Made by a program: the position numbers and the translations under genes. 64,000 nucleotides of DNA from contig OZ199838.1 of the NCBI GenBank assembly GCA_964304625.1, forward strand, positions 11,594,001 through 11,658,000, in the 5' to 3' direction. Shown one piece after another: positions 1 through 12,720 of this stretch. Under the pieces are notes generated by a model, which made no database searches, had not been told where the DNA came from, and worked only from the letters and a program-made list of their open reading frames with translations. This DNA is from Kudoa neothunni (taxonomy: Eukaryota; Cnidaria). Within the stretch, counting starts at the first letter, position 1, and the number at the start of each line of letters is the position of its first letter.

Positions 1-1098
1 GAAATTTTGTATCAAGTTTTTAACAGCGCTGAGCTCATATTAATTGTTTGAATTTTCTTAGTTAATTGTGTTATAGTTTATTCAATAATTTTATTTCTGT
101 TAAACAAATCATGGCTTATTATGAATTTTTTTAACATTTTCCAAATTCCATTTCAATAATGAAAATTGTGATTTTGGATCGATCAATAGAACCTAACAAA
201 TGCTACAGGCATATTCAACTTATTGTATCAATTATTATCGATTGTGCGCGCGTCATTCATTATCGTACTGTGATCTTCGTAATTATTTTTGTTAAATTAC
301 CTTGTTAATTTAACGCGATATAATAAATTAACTTGAATTGTAAATTTCCTATAGCAAATAAATGTAAACTATAAAATATTTTACTTAACGGACAATTCCG
401 TGATGCGTCGGATAAATACCCGATAGCAGTTTAATTTTTAAATTATTCAAATAAATAATTTATATCCCTATTTTCATGGGTAATGATAAATCTGAGATTT
501 TTTATGGTTTTATTGCGCCATCTCCTTTATAGATAATTGATCGTTAAGTAATCGGATTAGGTTATTTTATTGGTGTGGCTACGAGATAGATTTAAAAGTA
601 GACTTACTTTGAAAACTTGCATCGTTAAAATATTATTTACAACAAAATCAATTTTTTTAAGGAACGAATTCTCGCATTCCTTACAACAGCGTTTGAAATT
701 CAGGTAGTTTCTGACGAAATTACCGATTTACATATCTAATTATGACTAGATTAATAATAAATTTTAACGTCTGTAAATTACAACTTTTGGAAATGAATGG
801 TGTTTAGCAGCACTAATGATATTACTAAGAATTTATTCATTCATTGTGCTAGAGAATGTTTGATTATTTGGGTATATCGATAACTAATCTGGTACAGTAT
901 ACCTTGCATTTTAGTGTCTAATAATACACACTTATTTACATTGAGCGTTATTGAGATTAATAATCATAAAGTTTAATTGAATGTCGCTATATTCTTGTCT
1001 ATATATTCCATATAATGATATTCGAATAGAAATCTATTCAATAAAATAAAATAATTAACGTTGGTTATTCTCATGGACCCATTTAATCCCCTCTCGGG
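1..1098. other. AT-rich stretch without a recognised gene
   Basis: No reading frame of useful length or recognisable protein similarity is seen on either strand. The sequence is strongly AT-rich with scattered short homopolymers. A short GC-rich patch near 243-255 contains a run of CG dinucleotides, which is unusual locally, but nothing else ties it to a promoter. Confidence 0.5.
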
Positions 1099-2698
1099 AC
1101 TGGCTATTCTTATGGAAACGAATAACTCCTCCGTTATAAATGATATCTCGAATCTGACTTCATATTTGAATTTAGCTATTTTTAATCTAATTGTAATGCA
1201 AAATTAGTTTGAAAATTTAAAGAATAAAAATTCAACACTTTGTTTGCTCTATTTACACTGTTCATTAAGTACACCCACATTTTTTAGCTTAATATTGTGT
1301 AATATGAACTTTTTAGTTTAAATTAAAAGTAAAAACGTATTCTAATAAATATGAACTTCTCTGTTCGTGCATTCTTGTGTCACCCACCACGTCCGAATAT
1401 GCGCGTTAATCCTATTTGGTTGTGGGGCGTTCTTTTTCGTGAGATTATTTCTAAATATTAAAGAACTTTGAAATAACTGAAATCTGTAGAACAAGTTTAT
1501 ATATTATATTCAGTTGGAGAAGAGAAATTTAATCTTGTGTAAGATATAAAATACCAATTGCATGGAATTAGTCTGAAAAGTGGTGTCATTATTGCTTCTT
1601 AAGAAGCGCTGTTAAATTGATTTGCTCAAACCTATACCTTTTATTAAAAAATATTATTGTACTATTAAAATTTCGAATGTGGTTATTTTGGAGAAATTTT
1701 TTGGGCGCACAGCTAAACAACCATGGCTATTGCAGAAGTTGATCAATTCTTCACTGGGGTGAAAATTGATTTTTCTGAACTATTAAAGTTACAGATTCCT
1801 AAGTATCAGGAAGAAAATTTTTTAAATTTTAAAATGAAATTTTTCAGAACAATTTAAAATGTTCAAAGACGAATTAACCGTTACTTTAGCTCCAACATTG
1901 TTTATTATAATACTACATTTCTTCGTTGGCACGCTTTACAACCGTCAAACTAACGTACCCCCAAAAATCGCCATTCCAAAATTTTCATTTTATAAATTTA
2001 CCCACTGAGATACTACCAGAGGAATTAATGCAGAAAATTTAGAATTACCCTGCGTTTAAAAATTGATAAATGAGTATAAATTAAGAAATATAGGCTTACT
2101 CTTAAACTTAACCTCATAGGTTCCTGTATTTATAGGTTCAGTATCCACGAATGAGCACCATGAAAACCTTTCTCGTACTTCTGATTAAAGTAAATACATT
2201 TGTAAGGACAAAACAACGAAAATATCCCGAAATTATGGTGCAATCCTATAGATACATATGAAAAATGGTTTATATCGATGTAAATAGTTCGAATCCAATT
2301 AATATCCATTAACTAACGACAATTTTGTTAAATTTATATTAAAAAATGTTCAGATAGAAACGTACATGTTTCGTAAATGATTGGAGATGACTTATTCTAA
2401 GTTAACCAGCGTGCGTTGAGAAGTATTAAACTAAAGGTTTCTAACCACTATTAGATATTTTTACATTTCATTTCAACTAAAATGTTTATATTGCACCATG
2501 TTAGGCTCAAAAATGTGAGTGTACTTAGTGAACAATGTAAATAGGGCAGAAAAAGTGTTGAATTTTTTATTCTTTAAATTTTCAAACTATTTTTGCATCA
2601 AAATTAGATTAAAAATAGTTGAATTAAAATATGAAGTCAGATTTGAGATATCATCTATAACGGAGTAGTTATTTGTTTCCATGAGGATAACCACTGCC
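1099..2698. mobile_element. Inverted-repeat (foldback) element with ~220-bp arms
   Basis: The left arm at about 1099-1320 reappears in reverse complement at about 2475-2698. Shared blocks include the outer GG(C/T)TATTCTTATGGAAAC-like end, a GATATCTC block and the inner CACTTAGTACAC-like block. The arms look roughly 85 percent identical by eye with small indels. The inner ~1.15 kb holds only a 44-codon reading frame at 1723-1857 (MAIAEVDQFF...), which is unrecognised. Long imperfect arms around a non-coding core suggest a non-autonomous DNA transposon. The termini resemble those of the element at 34141-35995, so the two may belong to one superfamily. No clear target duplication was found. Confidence 0.7.
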
Positions 2699-5600
2699 AA
2701 AATAATTAGGGATTCTCACATAATGATGAAAGTAGCCAAGTTGAAATATGTGTAAGATCATATTATATCAAATATTTATTATAGATTTTTAATTTAAAAT
2801 TAAGCAGGGGAAAGGTTTAGTTATATACAAAATAAGGGAAAATTTTATGATCAAAAATTAATTCATTATATGAACATACATACCTTGAAAGATTTAATGA
2901 TGTAAATTAACAAATATGTGGAAAAAATATTATGATATTTACGTAAAAATTAATAGTTTATAAATATACATAAATAGATACAGAAAAACTTACTCGAGTT
3001 GTGATGGTATATATTTTTTCTTTATTATCTTTATTTGTTTGATGTGGCTGACTTTCAGCCACGAGAAAGATATTGCATTATTCCGCTTGAATTTATTTGG
3101 CTTCAATTACTGAAACATATGGTAATGTAGCGTTAAAAATGTTAAACTTATCAAATTGTAAAAAATTAATTTGTTAGTTTATTATTATCGTGTGATAATT
3201 TTTTGACCTAAAAACTGGCCGAGAAAAAAATAAATTATTTTTCTCTATATAAAAATATTTTTATTAAAAAGGTTAATATAGATTTGTTTAGTCAATTTCC
3301 GGTTTAAAATGAATTTTATATGAATGAATATTACAGGCAGACAACCAAAAGAAATGAATAAATATGAAGGAAAAAGTTTTCTTGTTCATTTGATTGTGTA
3401 AATTAAACAAAAATTATATTAACGCCGTTCTATATTAAATTAAATCAAAGCCAAGTTTATATGAATTTTATATTAATAAGAATAATAAATATCATTAAAT
3501 TAGCCAAGTAACAGATCAATTCAATTCAAACAATGTCTAAATAAAATATAAGTCTATCGGATATAAATATACGGCAATATGTGAATATAAACCAACTATT
3601 CTCAACCCAAATAGTATTTAGATTTTTGATGTTTAGTACTAGGTAGGATCTTTTAAAATGAATGTATATGTTTTAATTATAACCTTGACGAATATTTAAT
3701 ATTGTCTGAAAGTTGTGAGTCTTTTCACAATTCTTTTGAATAAGATATTTTCAAATATCAATGTTATTTGAATTCGATATATTCGTCAAGTCTAATATTT
3801 GTTATATTAAAACTAAATATTTTCATGAAATATACTACTTTTCAAGATATTATATTAAATAATCTAAATTTGGCAAGTTAAAATGCGCGAATGGAGCTTT
3901 AAACAGACGTTTTGCGTTTTTGCGACCAGAGTAAACGTAGAATTAAATGTGAAGTTGTTTAATGTTTCCGCTGAAACTTTATAGAAAATAAAAATTTCGG
4001 ATATATGGGTGTCATTTATTTTAAAGATGCTTCATTCAGATGTACTCAGAAGGTTAAATTGTTTTATGTTTTTTAGGACATTGATTTTTCTATACATGAT
4101 TCATTTTTGTGTGGATTACTTTTTTAATAAAATCATGACTACAAAAGGTGAAAAAATTTTAGTATATAACCAAGGTTTTAAATTCATTTATTTATATCCC
4201 AAGCAATTATAAGGTGACACCGAAAACCAATTAAAACTTTACAGCCATGCCATATAAAATGTATTCTTTACTTTCTATAAAGATATTTTTGATTATTATT
4301 TATAAATAATAATTATAATTATTTAACTGGATCAAATTAAAACGTGATATTGAAATGAAAAACGCTGTCTATTACATAAAGCAACCCGGAAATCCGTGTA
4401 TGTGTGTGTACGCATTTTTCATTCTTTACAGAGAAAAGACACTCCATTTGGCACACATATGGAAAGATAATATTTTATTTTAATACAGAAAAATACGTAA
4501 AAAATTATAAAAGATTCGCATCTTACAAAATGACTAAAAACATTTTCACGTGGTATGATAGGTATAATTTGAGGATATATGCAAACATATAGATCATTTC
4601 GTTAAAGTTTTAAAAAGTTAATTATAAACGTACCATAGTGTTTATTCATTTTTAAAAATATTAAATAAGGTTCATGCGTCTAATTATTCAAGGTAAGTTA
4701 ATTAAAATACAATTTTTCCTACTAATTGATTTCTCTTTCAAAATTTTTCATATTTCATTATATCATAAAAAATACCATTAAATAACTAAAATTGAGATCG
4801 AAAAATAACTTTAAAATCCTAAGCCGAGCATATATCGGATTCACGTGTAATTTCCATTTTATTAAGAAAAAGTTCAAAATTCTTTTACTTTATGTGTTAA
4901 ACAGTTGTTTACATTAATTATTCCAAAAAATTTTTATAATGAATAATAGAGACCTATCAGATAACTCATCGGTTGCCGAATTTTATATATTGATGCGTTA
5001 CAAAATTAAAATAAATTAAAGCAAATTCATATCATATTTATGTTTACTTTCTTTAACCGTACATTTTTGTGAACGTACTATGCAAAACGTAACAATTAAC
5101 GGTCAAGAAACCTAAGTAGATCATATATTCACTTACCAAAGTTTGATATTTCAATGGATTATAAATATATGGCGTAATATTACAATTTATTGCCAATAAT
5201 TAATTAATGTTTATTTTTAGATTTTATACCATTTTTAAATTATTTAAATAAATCCAAATTTATTTTTGGAATCTTTGTATTATTTATCCAAATATTCTTA
5301 ATTTACTTTAAACTTAAAATGACCTTGGCCTACTCAAGGCTTTTGTCTACTTGGCCGGATGAGGAAACCTACGTGAAGCGGAGCTTTTTTGTTAGTTAAA
5401 TATATTATAACTATCTCAAAATTTTCAATATGAATATATATTTAATTTATTAAATACTTATAATTAAATTTTAATTTTTTTAATTGATTAATATATTATA
5501 CGCCGTATTATTAAGAAAATATTTGCAGATTATATAAGAATTTATATCCTTCCGTTAAACGATATCAAATGTTTTCCTTATATATAAAATCATAATATTT

Positions 5601-5803
5601 AAAATAACATGATACTTTTGGAAAGTCTAGAATAAAAAAAGGATAAATCTCTTACGATAAATTAATATCTCCATCATAACTTCTTAAACTTGGGCGAAGA
5701 ATTAAAGCACAGACCATAAAACTTCAGAAAATATGATAATTATTTTTGATAACTTATTATTGCGTAGAAACTAATGTTAATGATCATAATAGATGATTTT
5801 GTT
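2699..5803. other. Gene-free AT-rich interval
   Basis: No supported gene is seen. Reading frames of 60-70 codons near 4009 and 4404 are rich in Ile, Phe, Tyr and Lys, as expected of random AT-rich DNA, and have no splice context or similarity. The stretch separates the inverted-repeat element from the 3' end of the minus-strand surface-protein gene. Confidence 0.5.
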
Positions 5804-7841
5804 TTAGTATTCTTGAATGCTCTGAGAAAACTTTATTCCATTATCTCCTTTTTTACGTCTTCTCCTTGCCAAAAAATATGTTAACAACAATAAAAATGTA
5901 ATTAAAAATAAGGGTCCAACCACAAATCCGACAATTAACCATATATTTATAGTTGGAGTTTCTTCATTAATAACTATTTGAGGACGTTCATTCTCAGCAA
6001 TTACTGTAGGACGTTCTTCCTCAGTGACTATTGTGGGGCGTTCCTCTTCAGTGACTATCGTGGGACGCTCCTCTTTAGTGGGTTTCCTAGCTCGAGTAGA
6101 ACCTCTGAGAAAGGCGCTCCAAGGAATAGATCGATTCTTACAAGCGAATGTCAGAGTTGTTTATAGTTAACTCTTAATATACTATAATGGTGTATCTTCT
6201 CCTTTCCATATTTATTGTCTGGAAGAAATAAGCGAGGTATAGAAGATGAAGCATGTTTCTGCTCTATTAAATTGATGGTTATGTTAATAAGTAGATTAAA
6301 AAACTAACAATGAAATTACATTTCATCCACAGTTAGAATATCGATTCGATTTTGAGTGCAATAGCGTTGGATGTTATAATCAGATGTAGTTCCGGAAATC
6401 ACCCCTTGAATTAGATTCTGAGGGATTTGATAGTTGCCAAGGTTAATCTAAAACAAATTTGTTATCAAAAATATTACAAGAAGCTTTAAAAATCGATCAT
6501 TTAAAAATAAATAAAGAATATCTCATTATCTGGGTATTTAAAGATAATTTGTTGTTAAAATTTTCCCGTAATAGAAAATAAACTGTGATCAAATTATAGC
6601 CCATTTATTTTTTACAGAATCTTATAATTTACCACAATCGATCCCAAAATATGATTAAATATGCCACTGCTTGGATTGATAAGACGGCAACTGTCAGGGT
6701 CTTCACAGGATTCTTGTGTATTTATGACATTCCCCAATAACATTTGACAAGCATTTCGATCATATTCGCCATGAATACTTAAAACTTCAATGCTATCTTT
6801 AATGTAGAATAAAGGGTCGCATGATTGGAATCTGCTCATATTTCGGCTAAGTTTGTGTATATACCAAGAGGGATAGCATGGATTAATGAGTTTTAACGTT
6901 GTCTCGTGTGTTCTATATGCGATTATATTTTGAAGAATAAATACAATTTAGGTCGTTAACGTACTTTAACAATGTAATTGTTTGTTAAATGTTCGACATA
7001 TTCAGGTCCAGCGCAATCAAAATACATCGAATATATATTCGCTTTTCCTTCCTCTCGGGCATATGTTGATACGTAGGGTTTAAGTTGTTCGCTGTTTGTG
7101 GGGCTGAAATGAAAAGTCAATACAATGCTGTATCTGGAGATTTGAATTAGATTTTCATTTTCTTGCATCTAAATTGTGATTTTGTAATAATTTATAAGGT
7201 GCGTATCATCTACCAATTTGGTTGATAATGCCATTTTATAATGGGCCCAACCTTGGTCTACACTACTAACAGTAAGGATATTTGTTGTATCTTTCAATAT
7301 ATCATATGATTTGATTTTTCTCCTAAATCTTTTGAGCAAAAACTTTCGTTTTGGGGGATCGTGAATTCTTAAGTTTAATGTAGAGATTTTCAACTCTAAC
7401 TTTAAATCTACTTTAGAGATCGAAATTCATCAGTTCCTATGACAGTAAGTGAGAATAACTGATCATTTTGAAGTCTTTGCCGAATCCAGTTCCCAATCGA
7501 ATCAAACATTGTTTGAATTTCTCTAGAAATATCATCAGAAGCAACAAATATCCGATCGTTAACTAAACCAATTTGAGATGTGAATGATGTTACATTATGA
7601 CTTTTTACATGTTAGGTGTCTCCTATGGAAATATGACAAATTATCATATTCTATGGAATGTTTTTTTAGTAAAACTTAATAATAGTTCATACTCAACCTA
7701 CAATGCAGCAATAGAAATATAACCCAATAATATATTTAATACCTGTTTTATATCATTAATTAATTCATATGATGAGTAATGGAACCATATAATTAGAGCT
7801 GTTAAAACAGCCAATTTTTTTAGCTTTAAGCGTTTTCTCAT
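5804..7841 (-). CDS. Two-TM surface protein, degenerate ENTPD/CD39-like ectodomain
   Basis: Likely exons on the minus strand are 7841-7743, an uncertain segment between about 7700 and 7412, then 7367-7214, 7168-6965, 6902-6633, 6447-6320 and 6086-5804. The start MRKRLKLKKLAVLTALIIWF gives an N-terminal signal anchor. The last exon carries three or four tandem copies of ERPTIVTEE, then a hydrophobic helix (about WLIVGFVVGPLFLITFLLLL) followed by RRRRKK and a short tail. In between, pieces line up in order with ENTPD1-type ecto-nucleotidases: FSLTVIGTDEFRSL with the ATAGMRLL motif, ILTVSSVDQGWAHYKMAL with the GQEEGxYGW motif, IYSMYFDCAG with the VYTHSFLCYG segment, and NPCYPSWY with DPCFHPGY, plus a later Cys-rich loop. 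Two TMs at the ends also fit CD39. The catalytic residues of the apyrase motifs look lost, so it would be a pseudoenzyme or receptor. The family link rests on recalled motifs and is tentative. The N-terminal junction is unresolved. A TTAG acceptor lies 5 nt before the ATG. Confidence 0.5.
5950..6086 (-). repeat. Tandem ERPTIVTEE-coding repeat in the stalk
   Basis: About 30-bp units encode acidic, proline-containing repeats (T-K-E-ERPTIVT-E-EERPTIVT-E-EERPTVIAE-NERPQIVI) directly before the C-terminal membrane helix. DNA copies are similar but not identical, so the array is maintained as protein and is not a fresh slippage product. It probably forms an extended extracellular stalk. The plus-strand 62-codon frame over it is only its mirror. 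Confidence 0.8.
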
Positions 7842-8853
7842 TTTAACTAATTAAATGATATTAGTAAGCTAAACCTTAGTGATTAATTTTTGTAGAATTC
7901 CTTAATATGTTATCATCACAAATATTTTATATTTATAACATAAAAATGGTTCATCAATTGTGAAAGATTGGCCTCTAATATTTATCGGTTTTTATAATAA
8001 TTATTGGCGGTTGATTCATATTATTTGTATTTCGCGCTACTTCTATATTAATTATTACAGAAAAAAATTAATAATCGCTGAGGACCATAATGTTGAAGGT
8101 AGCTTAATTAAAAATTCCTATAATCTATTGTTGCTTGTGGGGTAGAATATTTTAATTAAATAAATCCGAAATAGCACGAAACCTAAGTAAAAGAGTCGCA
8201 AACAAAAATAATCTATTTATTTTAATTTGTAAAAATTTATTTCATTTTAATTCATTTAGAGTGTACATATATTCAAATTTTTGGAATAAACGACAATGAT
8301 TTTTAAAATAGAGATATAGCTTTTAATGGTAAAGATATGGCACTCCACTTTTAAATTAATTGTAATTAAATAGATATATTATACAAACTACTTCATTTAT
8401 GATATACTAAAAAGATGTTTACCGCGCTTATTTCAATCAATAGAGGCTATTTAAGTCACGTACTCTAAGTTATAAGAAGCATTAGGAGATAATCTTGGTG
8501 GCCATTATACGTTATTATCATGTAGCAAGGCGGCAGATACTTATTATAATTGACAAACTTTGAAGAGCCTGGAAACTCAAAACTAAGCTGGCCATATATA
8601 TTTATCTCGTTTTTAAAATATATTTGAAATTTTGATTTAAATCAAACAATTTAAGGGTGTTTATTCTGCTAAAAAATTAATTAACACTCTAAGTAAGTAG
8701 AATGTGGTTCCAAGTGACTGCATGCGTAGTAAACCGAACATCAGGCTATCAAATTAAATTATTTTGAATTCAAAAATTAAATTCTAGAACAACTGTTTTT
8801 ATTCTCCAGTACAGTTTTAACTTTCGAAAGTATTCAAAAATTAATTACCTTCA
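7842..8853. other. AT-rich interval upstream of the surface-protein gene
   Basis: No gene is recognised. It would contain the promoter of the minus-strand gene starting at 7841. A 61-codon plus-strand frame at 7960-8145 lacks any supporting feature. Confidence 0.45.
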
Positions 8854-9225
8854 AAGATTTGGGGGTGAAATTCACCCAGAGTTTTCTAAATATATTTAAA
8901 CAAAAAAAGTTTAATAAATTTATTTGTGAAATATTAGATGGTTTGACAGATCACATACAGAGAAACAATTTCATTACTCGTTAATAATCCCATAAAAATC
9001 ATATGGCTTTAGTTGCCAATTCTTCGGTAACGTACAAAAGTAAAATAAATTATTTAAAAGTAAAAAAATGTAACTAAGATGTATTTATTTGTTTTAATTT
9101 CTAACTTAATTTAATTTTTTTTATGTGACGAGCTAAGATAGAATTCATTTTGAACAATTAGCACATTTCATGGATGAATAATTAAGGAAAAATCATAAGT
9201 GGAGTGAATTTCACCCAAAAATCCT
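8854..9225. mobile_element. MITE-like element with GGGTGAAATTCACCC termini
   Basis: The left end AGATTTGGGGGTGAAATTCA at 8855 is matched in inverted orientation by TGAATTTCACCCAAAAATCC ending at 9224. The arms are about 24 bp. Each arm is itself nearly palindromic. The ~320-bp interior is AT-rich and non-coding. This is the structure of a small non-autonomous DNA transposon; superfamily and target duplication could not be fixed. Confidence 0.5.
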
Positions 9226-10614
9226 TAGAGGGATAAAGAAAATTTTTTTTACTTATTATAATTATGACTATAGTTATGTAAGATTAAAATTAATATCACA
9301 GAGATTTAGTTTGCGAATGTAAATCTCACTATTATGTCCCAAATATCTCAGGGGAGCTTAAGTTTCACTAGTAAATTACATCGCTTAGCCGATGAAAGTA
9401 TTATATTAACTAAAAAATAAAATTATGACAATTTTTCAAATTCATGCGAATTATTTTATAGTACTAATAAGATGTTTTAATATATTTTTCTTATACTCAT
9501 TCAAAATTTAAAAAAAACCAATAAATAACATTAAACTTTGAGTGAAAAAGTTTTGTAAATGAAAAAATCAACTAAAGTTTATGTTTCAAAGGACTATCGG
9601 TTGTTTGGACTTTTCTACGATGAAGACCAATCTTTCCCAACAAGATAATTAATAAAAATATAAGGCAGTGAACTTTCATTAATTTTAATAAAATTACACC
9701 ACTTAGTATAATGAAAAATACACTTGTTTGCGCATTGTTTGCTTCGATAATCTCTTCACGATTCGTTTTAATAAAATAAATAAGGAGTGTAAAAATACAA
9801 CCTACAAAAATAACTTTGTAAATTTAACCTATTCGTTACTTGTAATCACTTAAATTTTTTTTCATTAGGAAATGAACAGATGTACTATTACCGTACCTTG
9901 TCTACCGCGTGTTATTCCAAAATTAGTGGTGTTTAAATTTTAAAGTCGATGAGAACTTTTTTGTGCTTGTTAATGATTATAAAAAGTTTTTTAAAAACAT
10001 GTCGTTAAATAAAATTTCTACAAAGCTCCAAATCGCCGTAGAAATTGCAGAAATTTCAATCGCTTCATCCTAATAAAGCGGAAATTATATGTTTCAGGAC
10101 AACAACTGAGCAGTCTTTGTATGGCAGAAATAATTTACATTGTTCTTTCACATATTCATGTAAAAAATAATATATTATTTCAAAATTTTCTTCTTTGAAA
10201 GTAATAATCTTAAAACTAATTCTCCTCAAAATAATATAATATTTTTTGAACTCTGTTACACGTGTTCCGTCTCAAAATTTAACCTGGAACAACATTTAAA
10301 TATTGCATCGTTGGTGTATGGATGAAATCATTTTAACTTTCATTAAAAAAGTTAAGTATTGCCGTCAGTTTCAAAATGGTTCAAAAAATTCAAAAATTCT
10401 GCAAATCACACAGAAAAAAGAAATCAACTTGGTGGGAAAGCATCATCATAGAAATTGGTTAATGTATTTTCATTTGAACAAGAAAAAGAAAATAATAATC
10501 AGAATCGCTATCTAAAAGTTTACGTATAGAAAATATTCACAAATAAAGAATTTTTAGAGTCTAGTACCAAAACTCGAATTCAATCAGGTTTTTAGTGTAA
10601 TATATTTTTTACAC
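9226..10614. other. Gene-free AT-rich interval
   Basis: Nothing beyond low-complexity AT-rich sequence is seen. The 70-codon frame at 10303-10515 is lysine- and isoleucine-rich and unsupported. Confidence 0.45.
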
Positions 10615-10811
10615 TTAACCCTTATGTAATAACCACAGGCTCCGTGTTCCACTTTTAATATTACTTCGTTAGGCGATAAATGATACATTTTTTAAAATTT
10701 AGTGAAATTCTGGCGAAAATACGTAGAATATTACAAGTTCATTATTAAAATTATATTTTAAAAATAATAGAAAGGGGATTCGTGGAGCCATGGTTATTAC
10801 ATAAGGGTTAA
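10615..10811. mobile_element. Short TTAA-flanked MITE, piggyBac type
   Basis: The element starts TTAACCCTTATGTAATAACC and ends with its reverse complement GGTTATTACATAAGGGTTAA, about 197 bp overall. The outer ~20 bp of the inverted repeats are perfect, and similarity continues inward (GGCTCC and CACGGA/CCACGA blocks). TTAA at both ends with CCC next to it is the hallmark of piggyBac-superfamily insertions, so this is a non-autonomous derivative. The intact terminal repeats suggest a fairly young copy. Confidence 0.8.
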
Positions 10812-11389
10812 TAGCTGCTGACGATGAAAGTACAAACGAATATTTTCCTTCAGAATTTTAATTCTTTGATGAATTATTCGGCAGTACTTCATGAAGCCAA
10901 TACTTTAGTAAATAATGCGAATAGATAATGCGCTAAGAAGAGTTAAATATAAAGGTAGGCTTAACAGTCATTGAATTTTTTTGAATGGCTCTATGTAAAT
11001 TTAATATTGTAAGCTTGGCAAAATCAAGCAGAAGAACTGCTGTGAAAAAAGGAAATTTGGCCGTTGGGAAAACTCTATCGTGCATGTGTAACGCGAGTTA
11101 TCTTGAATGGTAGGTGGCGGTGTTAACGATTTCGGTTTCAAGTTAGTTTTAACTTAGAGGAATCGAAAAATGATATTCATAAAAAACCATTTCTACTAAA
11201 AATACCACTCTTGTAGTAATCCCCTAATGAAACAGAGATGGAGTCCCGATCTAGCCCACTACTACATTATGGTCGGAAATCCTAAAACCATTAGGACCAT
11301 CATTGCTATCGCTACTACTGCTATTACTAATACTATTATTATTACAAAATATATATATTATAAGCATTGATAGTTTCTTCGCGCAAATA

Positions 11390-12720
11390 CAACAACTCTA
11401 AAAAACAATATCAATTTTGGAGATGCCAAAATAAAGCTTTTTCGGCTAGACTGAAAAAGCTCTTCTGGATAAAACTGAAAATATATTGTTAGCTGATGAT
11501 TATAACCACGCTCTGAGCGAAAATGAAATATCAAAAATACTTTTGGCGGTCAAGAATAAAAGCGTTAACTGAGAACGTCACATACACCACATAATTTATA
11601 ATTCATTTGCGACTAATACAACTAAATCTGTGGGAACTTATGATTATAAAACGAAAACTTTATATAAAAGTTGAAATATAAGGAAGAGAAATTCAATTAT
11701 TATTGACGTTACAATAAATCTTGAAAAATTTAGGTAAATACTTTGGGGGACGAAAATTATTGCATACTTTATACTGGGGTTGAAACTAATAACAGATTAT
11801 TTATTTATTTGCAACAAAGAGTAGCTTATTTCATATAAAGAACGCAAAAACGCTAATTGTTGACGGTACATTTAAGGTTTTCCTCAGAGCAATCTTTACA
11901 ATTACATACGATTCATGGGAGAGTGTCGTCCAAAGTTTTCCTCTCTTGAATATTTTCTTTAAAACAAAAATGTGTGATGAATTATTCCAATTACATTATC
12001 ATCGATTTGTGGATTATCAACTTTACTGCTTCGAAAAAAACTCAAATATATTTTTGCCTTCATTTTGGATAGCGCATTGGGATAAAAATATTGGAGAAAG
12101 GATAAAAAAGTTAATATTGTGAAAATGTCGAGTTTCACCTTTTTATGAATCCACCGCACCATTAGTGTTTGTTTTTATGGAATTTGTTGAAATGAAAAAA
12201 AAATTTTTGAAGGGAAAAAAGTACCCAATTGAAAATTGGAATATCTACGATCGGATCTTGAACAACACATAATTTACCTCTAATTCGGCTGGAATATCAA
12301 CGTTCTTCGGTAAACTTAAAATCGTACAGAGTAACGTGGAAAATGACACAGCGACCATTCGCCGAGAATACTTTTGGTCGGAGAGAGAAGCGCGTACGCG
12401 AATACTGATTTAAGAATGAGCGGGAATGATTCCACTGGTTTGGAGTATATAATGCTAAATACCAAAAGAAATAATGATAAAATATTATCTAAAGGTTTTT
12501 TCTATGTAAAAAACCATGCTTTTACAATAAAACAATACTGGGGATGAGAGACACGGACATGTAAAGGCCGTATTACAACCTCTCTATTAGACAATATTAC
12601 TGAAATCAATTTGATTTCATCTCCATTTCCTCATCAGGAGTCCAGTCAGTTTCATTCTGACATTGATACTTTCATATCTAAACTTGAGGAAACCAAAGTT
12701 TGGTGGAACAGGAAATAAAA
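11390..12720 (+). mobile_element. Decayed MULE-type transposase (FLYWCH-like start)
   Basis: Scattered frames on the plus strand read like the MULE transposases found in animals. Near 11405 a YQFWRCQNKAFSARL-type segment resembles a FLYWCH zinc finger (WRC...AR). Near 11855 comes VDGTFKVFLRAIFTITY, matching the MULE core signature (VDGTFK...F.QLFTIH) that contains the first catalytic Asp. Near 12050 LPSFWIAHWDKNIG precedes a region of the kind ...F...P..V. Several frame changes and stops interrupt it, so it is dead. No terminal repeats were identified with confidence. Confidence 0.5.

Noticed and set aside
4009-4592. Two plus-strand frames of 62-67 codons
   Set aside because: Their Ile/Phe/Tyr/Lys-rich composition is that of random AT-rich DNA, and there is no splice context or similarity.
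5978-6166. Plus-strand frame with repeated LSDYCG-like units
   Set aside because: It is the mirror of the minus-strand ERPTIVTEE repeat, whose frame continues into a membrane helix and stop.
11959-12162. Minus-strand 67-codon frame
   Set aside because: It is antisense to the MULE-like relic on the plus strand.
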